64,000 bases of DNA from assembly GCF_005047655.1 (NCBI RefSeq), contig NZ_SUKF01000002.1, forward strand, positions 436,930 to 500,929, in the 5' to 3' direction. Shown piece after piece: positions 45,668 to 56,332 of the stretch. The notes beneath the pieces are model-generated. The model searched no databases, was not told the DNA's origin, and worked only from the letters and a program-made list of their open reading frames with translations. The position numbers were made by a program, and so were the translations under genes. This stretch comes from Sinimarinibacterium arenosum. Lineage in GTDB: Bacteria > Pseudomonadota > Gammaproteobacteria > Nevskiales > Nevskiaceae. Numbering within the stretch: position 1 is the stretch's first letter; each line of letters starts with the position of its first letter.

Positions 45668-46157
45668 TACGTTTATCCGCTACAGTTCGCACACGATCAC
45701 CAAGACCTAGAGCCATAACGCTTTGCGGACTTGTAGTTGCCTCCGACGGTCGTAGCAGCTTGCCGGCATCCAGGGGTAACTTTGGGGGTACGTCATCTGC
45801 CCTTTGACACGATCCCAGCATCGCTCGATGCGTCAAGGCCGGCGCTGTCAGGTGGTCTCCCCAGGAATGCCGCATACTCCTCCTGGTCAGGCACTCCTGC
45901 CCGATCGCCAGGTGTAACGGAGGTTTTACGCGCAGGTCTTCTGCTACCACACTTCGCCAGCACGTTCCCGGACAGCACGATAACGGGGCGTTCGATTGCA
46001 AGCTGCGTCAGCCCAGACGCGGCTCATGTGCACAGTACAACCCAGAGATACACGCGCTGCCGCTTGTGACACCGGCGATCGGCAGCGACAGACACAGGCA
46101 TCCAGCATCGTATAGACGGCCCTGCAACAGCTTGTCGCGCCATGCTGTCGGGCTGTG
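45668..46157. other. Gene-poor region between tRNA-Phe and the glucan synthase gene
   Basis: Nearly 490 bases hold no gene I can support. Open frames on both strands have unusual composition, no ribosome sites and no recognised motifs. A frame that runs back through tRNA-Phe is an artefact. No copy of the tRNA 3' end that would mark an integrated element is seen. The leader and promoter of the glucan synthase gene should lie in the right half. Confidence 0.5.
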
Positions 46158-49100
46158 ATGAGCTTCCGGACCGTATACAAGGTCGCGTATCGCGCGGTAG
46201 TGGCGCGCCTGATTCGCTGGCCGCGTGCGCATTTCCGCCATAGCCAGTCAGACCAGCAGTCGCCGCTGCGCGCAGAGTTGTTCAGCGCCGCACAGATGGA
46301 GCAGCACGGAAAGGCCTTGGCGGAATCACACGCCCTGAGCCGATTGCGCGAACCCGATCGACTGCTGCAACGTCTGGACGAGAACCGGAAAATCCTGGGC
46401 ACCACGTGCAATCTACTCACGGTCGCGGCCAGGAGCCGGCAGCGGATCGCGCCTGCGGGAGAGTGGCTGCTCGACAACTTCTATCTGATTGAAGAGCAGA
46501 TTCGCACCGCCCGGAAGCATCTGCCGAAGGGTTACAGCCGCGAATTGCCGCGCCTTGCACGAGGCCACTCGCGCGGATTGCCGCGGATCTATGACCTCGC
46601 ACTTGAAGCGATCTCGCACGGCGACGGGCGCGTGGACTCGGAAACGCTGGTCGGCTTTGTTGTCGCCTATCAGACGGTGACAGCGCTCACATTGGGCGAG
46701 TTGTGGGCCATTCCGATCATGCTGCAACTGGCACTGATCGAAAACCTCCGTCGCATCAGCGCACGCATCACCACGGCAAGGATTCAGCTGAATCAGGCTC
46801 AGGTTTGGGCCGACCGAATGATGCAAGTCGCCGAGAGCGATCCGAAGAGTCTGATTCTGGTGATTGCCGATATGGCGCGGTCCGACCCACCGATGGTGAG
46901 TCCGTTCATCGCCGAGCTTGCACGCCGCTTGCAGGGTCACGGCCCCGAACTGGCCTTGCCGCTGACCTGGATCGAGCAGCGGCTCGCCGAGTCCAGCCAG
47001 ACGATCGAACAGATGGTGCAAGCGGAGAACCAGACGCAGGCAGCCGATCAGGTTTCGATCAGCAACACCATCGGCAGCCTGCGCTTTCTGGATGCAATGG
47101 ACTGGCGCGAATTCGTCGAGTCGATGAGCAAGGTCGAGGAGATCCTGCACGAGGACGTTGGAGCGACCTATCGTGAGATGGATTTTGCGACGCGCGACCG
47201 CTACCGGCATGTCATTGAGCGGACCGCCAAACGCTGCAACCAGTCCGAATCCGAAGTCGCGCGTGCCGCAATCGGCCTGGCCGGACAGTACGTCGGCATC
47301 GACGGCGAGCACGATCGCACCGCGCATGTCGGCTATTACCTGATCGATCGCGGCCTGCCCGAACTCGAAGCGATGATGGGCGCCCGTCTGCCGCTCACTG
47401 CCAAGCTTCGACGTTTGTTCGTGCGCGCGCCGCTGACACTGCATCTCGGCGCGATCCTGTTGATGACAGGGATCTTCACCGAGGCACTGCTTGAGCGCGC
47501 ACAGCTGGTTGCGACTCTTGATTGGCGTTTGCCACTGCTCTGCGTGCTGGCACTGCTCGGCGCCAGTCAGATGGCGTCAGCGCTGACCAACTGGCTCACG
47601 ACCCAGCTGATGAGTCCGCAGCGGCTGCCCCGCATGGACTACGCGCTGGGGTTGCCGCCGGAACAACGCACGCTGGTGGTGATTCCGACTCTGCTGGACA
47701 GCGCCCACGGCGTCGAAGCATTGCTCGAAGCCCTGGAAGTCCGCTTTCTCGGCAACCAGGACGCATCCCTGCATTTCGGACTGCTGACCGATTTTCGCGA
47801 TGCTGCGGAGGAAAGCTGCGCCGAGGATGCGCCGCTGTTGCTGCTGGCACGCCGCGGCATCGAAAAACTCAACGAAAAGTATCAGGACATCGGGAATGAC
47901 CGATTCTTCCTGATTCATCGTCAGCGTCGCTGGAACCCGGCTGAGCGCGTCTGGATGGGGCACGAGCGCAAGCGCGGCAAGCTCGGCGAACTCAATGCCC
48001 TGCTGCGTGGGGCCGCCGGCGGTCGCTTCTCACTCATCGTCGGAAAAACCGCCGCACTGTCGACGGTCAAATATGTGATTACGCTGGATACCGACACGCA
48101 GTTGCCGCGAGACTCCGCGCGGCAACTGGTGGCAACGATGGCCCACCCCTTGAATCGCCCACTCTATGACGAGGCACGGCAGCGTGTCGTTGGCGGCTAC
48201 GGCATTCTGCAGCCGCGTCTGGCCTCCAGCGTCTCTGATGTTGCACGGTCGCGCTACAAACAGCTGTGCGGCAGCGAGCCGGGCATCGATCCGTACACAG
48301 GCTCTGTTTCGAACGTTTACCAGGATCTGTTTGGCGAGGGCTCGTACATCGGCAAGGGCATCTACGAGGTCGACGCCTTCGAACGCGCCCTCAAGGACCG
48401 ACTGCCCGAAAACCGGATTCTCAGTCACGATCTGCTTGAGGGCTGTTACGCGCGCTCCGGCCTGCTCAGCGATGTCGATCTGTTCGAGGAATATCCGACC
48501 AGCTATCTGACCGACATGGCGCGGCATCGACGCTGGATTCGAGGCGACTGGCAGATCGCCCGCTGGCTGTTTCCACGAGTGCCCGGACCGGATGGGCGCA
48601 GGCAGAGCAATCCGCTTTCGGCCGTGTCACGCTGGAAGATTTTCGACAACCTGCGGCGCAGCCTGGTCCCCGCAGCGCTGACGGCGCTGCTGGCGATGGG
48701 CTGGACGGTGCTGCCACATCCGGGGTTCTGGACCCTGGCGGTTGTCGCAATCGTCGCCATTCCGGCCTTGTTGGGCGCGCTGGTGGATACGCTGCGCAAG
48801 CCGTCCGAAATGATGCTGCGCCAGCATCTGAGCGCCGTGCTCGGCTCGGCTGCAAAGAGTCTGTCTGTTGCCGCATTCAAGATGGCCTGCCTGCCCTACG
48901 AAGCGCTGCTCAGTCTTGATGCGATTGTCCGCACGACGTGGCGCATGTTGATCTCGCATCGCGGGTTGCTGGAATGGAACGTCGCGTCAGACAACGCACT
49001 GCCTCCTGGGCCTGAGAGCCGTTCGGGCAAGTGGCTTGCCGGCGCGGGCAGTGGCGTCATGGCGTTCCACCGGTCGATGGCCATCGCACCGCTCAGCGCT

Positions 49101-52100
49101 GCCGTGGCGACCATTGCACTGGTCGCACTGAGGCCGGACGCCCTGGTTGCTGCCGCGCCGATACTGGCGCTGTGGTTTGCCGCACCGAGCATCGCGTGGT
49201 GGCTCAGCCGACCCCTGATCGCACACGAAGTGACACTGGCGCCGGAGCAGACCGTGTTCCTGCGCAAGATCGCGCGCAAGACCTGGACGTTCTTTGAGCG
49301 CTTTGTCGGGCCTGAAGATCATTGGCTACCGCCGGACAATTTTCAGGAAGTCCCGGTGGAAGTCATCGCGCATCGCACCTCACCGACCAACATGGGGCTG
49401 GCCTTGCTGTCCAACCTGGCGGCCTACGATTTCGGCTACATCCTGGCGGGCGCGCTGCTTGCGCGCACTCAGAACACGCTCTGCTCGATGGCGGCGCTGG
49501 AACGGCATCGCGGCCATTTCTATAACTGGTATGACACACAGACTCTGGCGCCGCTGCCACCTCACTACATCTCTTCCGTCGACAGCGGCAACCTGGCCGG
49601 TCACCTGCTCACGCTACGCGCCGGACTTCTGGCCCTGCCGGATCAGGCCTTGCTCGGCCCACGGCTGTATGACGGCATCACCGATACGCTCGAGGCAATG
49701 ACCGACGCTGTGCCAGACAATCTTGGCGCACCGATCGCCCGCCTGCGGACCTTGCTGGCAGAGGCCCGCGCGCAAATTCCAGCAAAGCTCCCGGCGCTGC
49801 TGCAAAGCCTGAAATCGATCGAGAACGGTGCAGCCGCGATCACTGCCGCTTTGACGGCGGGACCTGCTGAAGACAGTCCATCCGATGTATCAGACGGCGT
49901 GGCGGTGCTGCATCGGCAATGCCGTGCAGCGGTCGAGGAATTGACGTGGCTTGCACCATGGCTCGTTCTGCCGAAGGCGCCGCAAGAGCTTGCTGATGGC
50001 CTCACGGCTGTTGCCGAACCACGGTCACTGCGCGATCTGCCCGCGTACGCAAGACGAATGCAGCTTGCGATTGATGCGCGCCTCGCTGCAGAGCTGGACA
50101 TCGTCACGCGCGAATGGCTGATCGCGCTGAACACCAGCGTTACAGAAGGCAGCACACGCGCGCAGCAACGGATCACCAGCTGCGAACACCTGGCGCAGCA
50201 GGCCGGCGATTTCTCCGCGATGGAGTACGCATTCCTGTATGACAAGAGACGGCGCCTGCTGGCAATTGGCTACAACGTCGATGAGTTCCGTCTCGACAAC
50301 AGCTACTACGATCTGCTGGCATCGGAGGCCAGACTGTCCAGCTTCGTCGCCATCGCTCAGGGCGAACTGCCACAGGAAAGCTGGTTCGCACTCGGGCGCC
50401 TGCGCACGACCACCGGCGGCAAGCCGATCCTGCTGTCGTGGAGCGGCTCGATGTTCGAGTATCTGATGCCGCTGCTGGTGATGCCCAGCTATTCCGGCAC
50501 GCTGCTCGACCAGACCTGTCGCGCGGCCGTCGCCCGGCAAATCGCCTATGGCAAACAACTCGGTCTGCCGTGGGGTATTTCAGAATCGGGCTTCAACACC
50601 TTTGATGCCAGCTTCAACTATCAGTATCACGCCTTCGGCGTTCCCGGGCTCGGGCTGAAACGCGGACTGTCAGACGACGCGGTCGTGGCACCCTATGCGT
50701 CTGCGCTGGCGTTGATGGTTGCACCCGACGCGGCCTGCACCAATCTTCAACGGCTCCAGGCAGACGGCCTCGAGGGTCGTTATGGATTCTATGAAGCCGT
50801 GGACTACACCGCCTCGCGTCTGCCCTCGGCGCCGACCGCGCTCGGGGCCATCGTCGATGCGGCAACCAAGCCCGCCGGCGTTGTGGTGCGTTCATTCATG
50901 GCGCACCACCAGGGCATGAGCCTGCTGTCATTGGCCAGCCTGCTGCTCGATCAACCGATGCAGCGGCGTTTCGAATCCGACCCCCAGGTCAAATCGACGC
51001 TGTTGCTGCTCGAAGAGCGGATTCCCAAACGTTCGGCCCTGCGACCGCGCGCGATCGAAAGTGGAGACACCGATACCTACTTCCATGAGACGACCGTCGA
51101 ACTGAATCTGCCGATCGGCTCAAACACTCCGACACCGGAAGTACAGCTCCTGTCGAACGGCCGCTACCACGTCATGGTCAGCAACGCCGGCGGCGGTTAC
51201 AGCCAGTGGAACGATCTCGCCGTGACCCGCTGGCGCGAAGACATCAGCTGCGACAGCTGGGGAACATTCACCTATCTGCGCGACGTCGCCAACGGCGAAT
51301 ACTGGTCAGCCACTCATCAGCCGACACGCAGGCGCGCCGAGATCTACGAAGCGATGTTCTCGGAAGGCCGTGCTGAGTTCCGGCGCCGCGACCAGGACAT
51401 TGAAACGCACTCCGAAATTGTCGTTTCGCCTGAAGACGACATCGAACTGCGACGGCTGTGCATCATCAACCGCTCGCACAGGACCCGAACCATCGAGGTC
51501 ACCAGCTACGCCGAGCCGGTGCTGACCACCGCCGCCGCGGACGCGATGCATCCGTCCTTCGGCAAACTGTTCGTGCAGACCGAAATTCTCCGCGAGCACC
51601 GCGCGATCCTGTGCACGCGCAGGCCGCGTTCGATCTCCGAGCGCGCGCCGTGGATGTTTCATCTGATGGCGACAAACGGGTCTGAAGTCAGTGACGCGTC
51701 CTTCGAAACCGACCGCATGCGTTTCATCGGACGTGACCACACGCTGGCCTCACCACAGGCCATGACCAATCCGGCGCCACTCTCCAACACCGACGGTTCG
51801 GTGCTGGACCCGATCGTTTCCATCCGCTGTCACTTCGTCCTCCATGCCGGGCAATCGGCCGTCATCGACCTGATCACTGGCGCCGCCGCCGACCGCGAGG
51901 CGTGCATGACGTTGATCGGCAAGTATCAGGACCGCCATCGTGCGGATCGGGTTGTAGATCTCGCCCGCACCCACGATGCCGTGACGCTGCGACAGCTCAA
52001 CGTCAGCGAGTCTGAAGCACGGCTCTACCGACGGCTCGCAAGCCCGGTCGTCTACGCCAACGCCGCCCTGAGGGCACAGTCGGAGGTGCTGATGCAGAAC

Positions 52101-55082
52101 CGTCGCGGCCAGTCCGGACTCTGGGCCTACGCCATTTCCGGTGATCTGCCGATCGTGCTGCTGAAGGTCTCCGACAGCACGCACCTCGATCTGGCGCGCC
52201 AGATGATCCAATGCCACGCGTACTGGCGGCTCAAGGGCCTCAAAGTGGATCTGGTGATCTGGAACGAAGACCACCTCGGCTATCGGAAAGTATTGCAGGA
52301 CCAGATCGTGGCGCTGATCGCCACGGGCACCGATGCCAATGCCATCGATCGACCCGGCGGCATCTTCGTGCGCTCGGCCGAACTGATTTCGAGTGAGGAT
52401 CGCACCCTGCTGCGATCGGTTGCGCGCGTCATCGTCGCCGGTGACCGCGGAACCCTGGCAGATCAGGTCAAACGCCGTGTGGTCATCCACAAAGGCGTTG
52501 CCCGGCTCGCCCACACCCGCGAACCCTTCCCTGAACACGCGACACCCGCCGCGACGCCGCACGCGTCACTGATCCTCGACAACGGCTTCGGCGGCTTCAC
52601 CGAGGACGGACGCGAATACATCACCACCACGACGCAGGCGCGAACCACGCCGCTGCCGTGGGTCAACGTATTGGCCAACCCGAACTTCGGAACGGTAGTG
52701 TCGGAGAACGGTCTCGCTTACACCTGGAGCGAAAACGCCCACGAATTCCGCCTGACGCCGTGGAGCGATGACGCGGTTGGCGCCTCGGGCGGAGAAGCGC
52801 TGTACCTGCGCGACGAGGACAGCGGACAATTCTGGTCGCCGGCGCCGCTGCCGGTTCGGGACAGCTCGCCGTATGTCACCCGCCACGGATTCGGTTACAG
52901 CGTTTTCGAGCACAGCGCCAACGGCATCCGTTCCGAGCTGTGGATTTACGTGGACCGCATCGACGCGGTCAAATTCTCGGTACTGAAGGTCCGCAACATC
53001 TCCGGCCGTTCGCGACGCCTGTCGGCCACCGGCTATGTCGAATGGGTGCTGGGCGACCTGCGTCCGAAGTCCGCCATGCATGTCGTCACCGAGATCGACC
53101 CCACCAGTGGCGCACTGTTCGCACGCAACGACTACAACACCGAATTCGCCGGGCGGATTGCGTTCTTTGATGTCGATGACGGCACGCGCACGCTGACCGG
53201 CGACCGCACGGAGTTCCTCGGGCGCAATGGCACGCTCGATGATCCGGATGCGATGACGCGCGCGCACCTGTCCGGTCGGCTCGGTGCCGCACTGGACCCT
53301 TGCGGGGCGATCCAGGTTCCTTTCGAGCTTGCAAACGGCCAGGAGCGCGAGATCATTTTCCGGCTCGGCGCCGGAAACGACAGGGTCCAGGCCTGCGCAC
53401 TGGCCAGGCGGTTGCGGACGCCGGGCGCGGCACGCGCCGCTCTGCAACGGGTGCATGAATACTGGAATCGCACACTCGGCACGGTGCAGATCGAAACGCC
53501 GGACCCGGCGCTGAACGTGCTGGCCAACGGATGGCTGGTGTACCAGGTGCTGGCCTGCCGCCTGTGGGCGCGCAGCGGCTTTTATCAATCAGGTGGCGCG
53601 TACGGCTTCCGCGATCAGTTGCAGGACGTGATGGCGCTGGTGCACAGCGAGCCGCGGCTGGTCCGCGAGCATCTGCTGCGCTGCGCGCAGCGGCAGTTCC
53701 CCGAAGGCGATGTGCAGCACTGGTGGCATCCGCCGACCGGTCGGGGCGTCCGCACGCGCTGTTCGGATGACTACCTCTGGCTGCCGCTGGCGGTGTGCCG
53801 CTATGTGCAATGCACCGGCGACATCGGGGTGCTTGAAGAGAACCTGCCGTTCCTCAGCGGACGCCCGCTGGCGGCCGATGAGGAGTCGTATTACGACGAG
53901 CCCGGGCGAGCCAGCGAAGTGGCCGACCTGTATCAACACTGCCTGCGCGCGATCGTCCACGGCCTGCGCTTCGGCGAACGCGGCCTGCCGCTGATGGGTT
54001 CCGGCGACTGGAACGACGGCATGAATCTGGTCGGCATCGAAGGCAAGGGTGAAAGCGTGTGGCTCGGCTTCTTCCTGTACGAGGTGCTGACATCGTTTTC
54101 CGGACTTGCTCGTGCGCACGGCGACACCGCGTTCGCCGAACGCTGTGTCACCGAGGCGGAGCAGCTGCGCGCAAACCTTGACCAGCATGGCTGGGACGGC
54201 GCCTGGTATCGCCGCGCCTGGTTCGACGACGGCACGCCGCTCGGCTCGTCGGTCAATACTGAGTGCGCGATCGATTCCATCGCGCAGAGCGGCTCGGTGT
54301 TGTCCGGTGCGGGGGATGCCGCGCGTTCACGCCAGGCGATGGACGCACTGGACCAGCATCTCGTCGACCGCGAGCATGGCGTGATCCGGCTGCTGGAGCC
54401 ACCCTTCGATCAGTCAGCCATGAATCCCGGCTACATCAGGGGATATGTCCCCGGTGTGCGCGAAAACGGCGGTCAATACACTCACGCGGCCGTGTGGGCG
54501 GCAATGGCGTTCGCAAAGCTGGGCGATCACAAGCGCGCCTGGGAACTGATGGATATCCTCAATCCGGTCAAGCGCGCACGCACCGCGGCGGACGTTGCGA
54601 TCTGCAAGACCGAACCCTACGCCGTAGCGGCCGATGTCTATGCCGTTGCGCCCCATGCCGGCCGCGGCGGCTGGACCTGGTACACCGGATCGGCAGGCTG
54701 GATGTACCGCCTGATGCTGGAGTCGCTGCTGGGCCTGACGCGTGAAGGCGATCGTCTGCGGATCGCCCCCTGCATCCCGGAAGACTGGCGCTCATTCAAG
54801 TTGAGCTACCGCTTTGGCGAAACGATCTACGACATCGTCGTACGGCAGATTCACGACGCCGACGGCGCGACCGCGCTGTCGCTGGATGACATTGAGCAGA
54901 ACGACTCGAGCATCCCTCTGGTGGATGACGGCCAGCGACATCGGGTTGAACTGAAATACCGTCAGGTTGGTTCACAGCAATCACCGGTTACTCCAACTCT
55001 TCGGGCAGCCAATCAGTTGCAGCGCACGGTTCCTGGTGGCGTCACCGACATTGCAGGGTTGGCGAAGCGTCCTGCGATGTAG
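46158..55082 (+). CDS. ndvB: Cyclic beta-1,2-glucan synthase (NdvB/ChvB type)
   Basis: This giant protein (about 2974 residues) makes cyclic beta-1,2-glucan in the inner membrane. The N-terminal part has WLLDNFYLIEEQIRTARKHL and LTLGELWAIPIMLQLALIENL. The glycosyltransferase region (about 500-830) carries the Asp pair in LDTDTQLPRD (D644, D646) and RHRRWIRGDWQIARW (R792-W793). Membrane spans lie near 423-475, 835-880 and 980-1016. A glycoamylase-like domain (about 1350-1640) has NSYYDLLASEARLSSF. The C-terminal part is a GH94 phosphorylase-like domain with SGDWNDGMNLVG (acid Asp 2620), which controls chain length in known synthases. A GTG one codon earlier is possible. The 3' end overlaps the convergent lipase gene by 70 bases. 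Confidence 0.96.
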   Translation: MSFRTVYKVAYRAVVARLIRWPRAHFRHSQSDQQSPLRAELFSAAQMEQHGKALAESHALSRLREPDRLLQRLDENRKILGTTCNLLTVAARSRQRIAPAGEWLLDNFYLIEEQIRTARKHLPKGYSRELPRLARGHSRGLPRIYDLALEAISHGDGRVDSETLVGFVVAYQTVTALTLGELWAIPIMLQLALIENLRRISARITTARIQLNQAQVWADRMMQVAESDPKSLILVIADMARSDPPMVSPFIAELARRLQGHGPELALPLTWIEQRLAESSQTIEQMVQAENQTQAADQVSISNTIGSLRFLDAMDWREFVESMSKVEEILHEDVGATYREMDFATRDRYRHVIERTAKRCNQSESEVARAAIGLAGQYVGIDGEHDRTAHVGYYLIDRGLPELEAMMGARLPLTAKLRRLFVRAPLTLHLGAILLMTGIFTEALLERAQLVATLDWRLPLLCVLALLGASQMASALTNWLTTQLMSPQRLPRMDYALGLPPEQRTLVVIPTLLDSAHGVEALLEALEVRFLGNQDASLHFGLLTDFRDAAEESCAEDAPLLLLARRGIEKLNEKYQDIGNDRFFLIHRQRRWNPAERVWMGHERKRGKLGELNALLRGAAGGRFSLIVGKTAALSTVKYVITLDTDTQLPRDSARQLVATMAHPLNRPLYDEARQRVVGGYGILQPRLASSVSDVARSRYKQLCGSEPGIDPYTGSVSNVYQDLFGEGSYIGKGIYEVDAFERALKDRLPENRILSHDLLEGCYARSGLLSDVDLFEEYPTSYLTDMARHRRWIRGDWQIARWLFPRVPGPDGRRQSNPLSAVSRWKIFDNLRRSLVPAALTALLAMGWTVLPHPGFWTLAVVAIVAIPALLGALVDTLRKPSEMMLRQHLSAVLGSAAKSLSVAAFKMACLPYEALLSLDAIVRTTWRMLISHRGLLEWNVASDNALPPGPESRSGKWLAGAGSGVMAFHRSMAIAPLSAAVATIALVALRPDALVAAAPILALWFAAPSIAWWLSRPLIAHEVTLAPEQTVFLRKIARKTWTFFERFVGPEDHWLPPDNFQEVPVEVIAHRTSPTNMGLALLSNLAAYDFGYILAGALLARTQNTLCSMAALERHRGHFYNWYDTQTLAPLPPHYISSVDSGNLAGHLLTLRAGLLALPDQALLGPRLYDGITDTLEAMTDAVPDNLGAPIARLRTLLAEARAQIPAKLPALLQSLKSIENGAAAITAALTAGPAEDSPSDVSDGVAVLHRQCRAAVEELTWLAPWLVLPKAPQELADGLTAVAEPRSLRDLPAYARRMQLAIDARLAAELDIVTREWLIALNTSVTEGSTRAQQRITSCEHLAQQAGDFSAMEYAFLYDKRRRLLAIGYNVDEFRLDNSYYDLLASEARLSSFVAIAQGELPQESWFALGRLRTTTGGKPILLSWSGSMFEYLMPLLVMPSYSGTLLDQTCRAAVARQIAYGKQLGLPWGISESGFNTFDASFNYQYHAFGVPGLGLKRGLSDDAVVAPYASALALMVAPDAACTNLQRLQADGLEGRYGFYEAVDYTASRLPSAPTALGAIVDAATKPAGVVVRSFMAHHQGMSLLSLASLLLDQPMQRRFESDPQVKSTLLLLEERIPKRSALRPRAIESGDTDTYFHETTVELNLPIGSNTPTPEVQLLSNGRYHVMVSNAGGGYSQWNDLAVTRWREDISCDSWGTFTYLRDVANGEYWSATHQPTRRRAEIYEAMFSEGRAEFRRRDQDIETHSEIVVSPEDDIELRRLCIINRSHRTRTIEVTSYAEPVLTTAAADAMHPSFGKLFVQTEILREHRAILCTRRPRSISERAPWMFHLMATNGSEVSDASFETDRMRFIGRDHTLASPQAMTNPAPLSNTDGSVLDPIVSIRCHFVLHAGQSAVIDLITGAAADREACMTLIGKYQDRHRADRVVDLARTHDAVTLRQLNVSESEARLYRRLASPVVYANAALRAQSEVLMQNRRGQSGLWAYAISGDLPIVLLKVSDSTHLDLARQMIQCHAYWRLKGLKVDLVIWNEDHLGYRKVLQDQIVALIATGTDANAIDRPGGIFVRSAELISSEDRTLLRSVARVIVAGDRGTLADQVKRRVVIHKGVARLAHTREPFPEHATPAATPHASLILDNGFGGFTEDGREYITTTTQARTTPLPWVNVLANPNFGTVVSENGLAYTWSENAHEFRLTPWSDDAVGASGGEALYLRDEDSGQFWSPAPLPVRDSSPYVTRHGFGYSVFEHSANGIRSELWIYVDRIDAVKFSVLKVRNISGRSRRLSATGYVEWVLGDLRPKSAMHVVTEIDPTSGALFARNDYNTEFAGRIAFFDVDDGTRTLTGDRTEFLGRNGTLDDPDAMTRAHLSGRLGAALDPCGAIQVPFELANGQEREIIFRLGAGNDRVQACALARRLRTPGAARAALQRVHEYWNRTLGTVQIETPDPALNVLANGWLVYQVLACRLWARSGFYQSGGAYGFRDQLQDVMALVHSEPRLVREHLLRCAQRQFPEGDVQHWWHPPTGRGVRTRCSDDYLWLPLAVCRYVQCTGDIGVLEENLPFLSGRPLAADEESYYDEPGRASEVADLYQHCLRAIVHGLRFGERGLPLMGSGDWNDGMNLVGIEGKGESVWLGFFLYEVLTSFSGLARAHGDTAFAERCVTEAEQLRANLDQHGWDGAWYRRAWFDDGTPLGSSVNTECAIDSIAQSGSVLSGAGDAARSRQAMDALDQHLVDREHGVIRLLEPPFDQSAMNPGYIRGYVPGVRENGGQYTHAAVWAAMAFAKLGDHKRAWELMDILNPVKRARTAADVAICKTEPYAVAADVYAVAPHAGRGGWTWYTGSAGWMYRLMLESLLGLTREGDRLRIAPCIPEDWRSFKLSYRFGETIYDIVVRQIHDADGATALSLDDIEQNDSSIPLVDDGQRHRVELKYRQVGSQQSPVTPTLRAANQLQRTVPGGVTDIAGLAKRPAM

Positions 55083-56332
55083 GCAATCGCGGCCGGCGTG
55101 CCGATAGCCGCCCCGCTGGTATGCACACCCGTCGGGAGAGTGTCAGTCACGGTTCCGGCGCTGCTTTGGAAGTAATTCAGCGGCACACCTTCGGCGCACC
55201 ACTTGGCTGCCAGCGCATCCGCGCCTGCCACCGGAACCAGTTCGTCGTCGATCTCGTGATAGAGATAGTTGTCGGTTGTGGGCACCCGGTCCGCCTGCAG
55301 CAAGGTCACCTTGGGCATGACGGTCTGGAATCCGGGGGTGTGATACGGATCGTCGTCTGCGACGTAATCGGTCATGCGGCCGCCATCGAGCGTGAAGCCA
55401 TCGGGCGGCGTTCCTTCGCAGCTGTCTTTCATGGCGTCCACCACGTCTGCGCCCATCGGGGTCAGCAGACTTGCCGGCAACACCTCCGGGTAATCACGCG
55501 CCATGCCAATGACGAGCGTGAACAGGAACCCGAAACTGGAGGTGTCCTCGTTGCGCTGCATGATGTCGACGAAGTCCACGGGCGTACCGCCGGAGACTGC
55601 GCCCACCAGCTGGATTTCCGGAGCGTAGCTCGGATGCAGCGCCGCGGCCCAGGATGAGGCGTAAGCGCCCCCGGAGTAGCCCCACAGCGCAGCCGGCGTG
55701 TCGGCAGCCAGACCCAGCGGCTCGAACTGCAGCGCGGCGCGGATCGCGTCCAGCGTCGCCTGACCCGATAGCGGCCCGGCACCAAACGCGTGATACGGGC
55801 CCTCGTAGTCAGGGATCACCATCGTCCAGCCGAGCGCTTGGAGTGGCGACAAAAACTCCAGGGTCTCGGCCATGTTGGTCGTGTTGCGGGAACTCCCGGT
55901 CGCCGTATGCGACGGCGTGCATTCGGCGCCGAGGCTGTCGTAGGCGTGCTGGAACGACAGCAGCACCGGATGACCGTACAGGTTCGGCACGAGTGGTTTG
56001 ACCACCGTGGTGACGGCAGCCAACGGACGGCCATGGCCATCGCGGGTGACGTACTGCAGCTGCCACGCTGGATTCGGCAAGCTCAGACCGGCCGGCTGAT
56101 AGGTGATGGCGCGATACTTCAGAATGGTGCCGGGCACGTCCGGGATCGCAGCCGGAGCGTCGTAGAAGGCATCCGCATCCGGCGCGGCGGCAGGGAGCGC
56201 ATTCGGACCTTGCCCGACGGTGTTCCCGCCTGACGAGTCCGAGCCGCAGGCCGCCAGCACCGCGCTCAGCAGGACCGCCGCGCCGTAAACACCCTTCTGA
56301 ATGCCGCCGCGCACCCGAACCCTTCCAGCCAT
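55013..56332 (-). CDS. Secretory lipase-like lipoprotein (LIP family)
   Basis: The 439-residue protein has a lipoprotein signal ending VLAAC, then a body like the LIP family of secreted lipases: GTILKYRAITYQPAG, LLSFQHAYDSLG, MVIPDYEGPYHAFGAG and the nucleophile elbow ALWGYSGGAYAS with Ser 220. YLYHEIDDELVPVAGADALAAKW supplies the Asp region near the C-terminus and GVHTSG the His. It should hydrolyse acyl esters outside the cytoplasm. The ATG at 56332 is chosen because AGGAGA lies seven bases before it and the lipobox follows; the frame extends upstream to 56425. Its 3' end overlaps the glucan synthase gene. Confidence 0.87.
   Translation of the reverse strand: MAGRVRVRGGIQKGVYGAAVLLSAVLAACGSDSSGGNTVGQGPNALPAAAPDADAFYDAPAAIPDVPGTILKYRAITYQPAGLSLPNPAWQLQYVTRDGHGRPLAAVTTVVKPLVPNLYGHPVLLSFQHAYDSLGAECTPSHTATGSSRNTTNMAETLEFLSPLQALGWTMVIPDYEGPYHAFGAGPLSGQATLDAIRAALQFEPLGLAADTPAALWGYSGGAYASSWAAALHPSYAPEIQLVGAVSGGTPVDFVDIMQRNEDTSSFGFLFTLVIGMARDYPEVLPASLLTPMGADVVDAMKDSCEGTPPDGFTLDGGRMTDYVADDDPYHTPGFQTVMPKVTLLQADRVPTTDNYLYHEIDDELVPVAGADALAAKWCAEGVPLNYFQSSAGTVTDTLPTGVHTSGAAIGTPAAIAYIAGRFANPAMSVTPPGTVRCN

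Noticed and set aside
45603..46001. Minus-strand frame with DGIEPPTRGFSIPCSTD at its end
   Set aside because: The end is the reverse reading of tRNA-Phe; the remainder has no motif or ribosome site.
51750..53588. Minus-strand frames opposite the glucan synthase gene
   Set aside because: The synthase frame has clear catalytic motifs throughout; the opposite frames have none.
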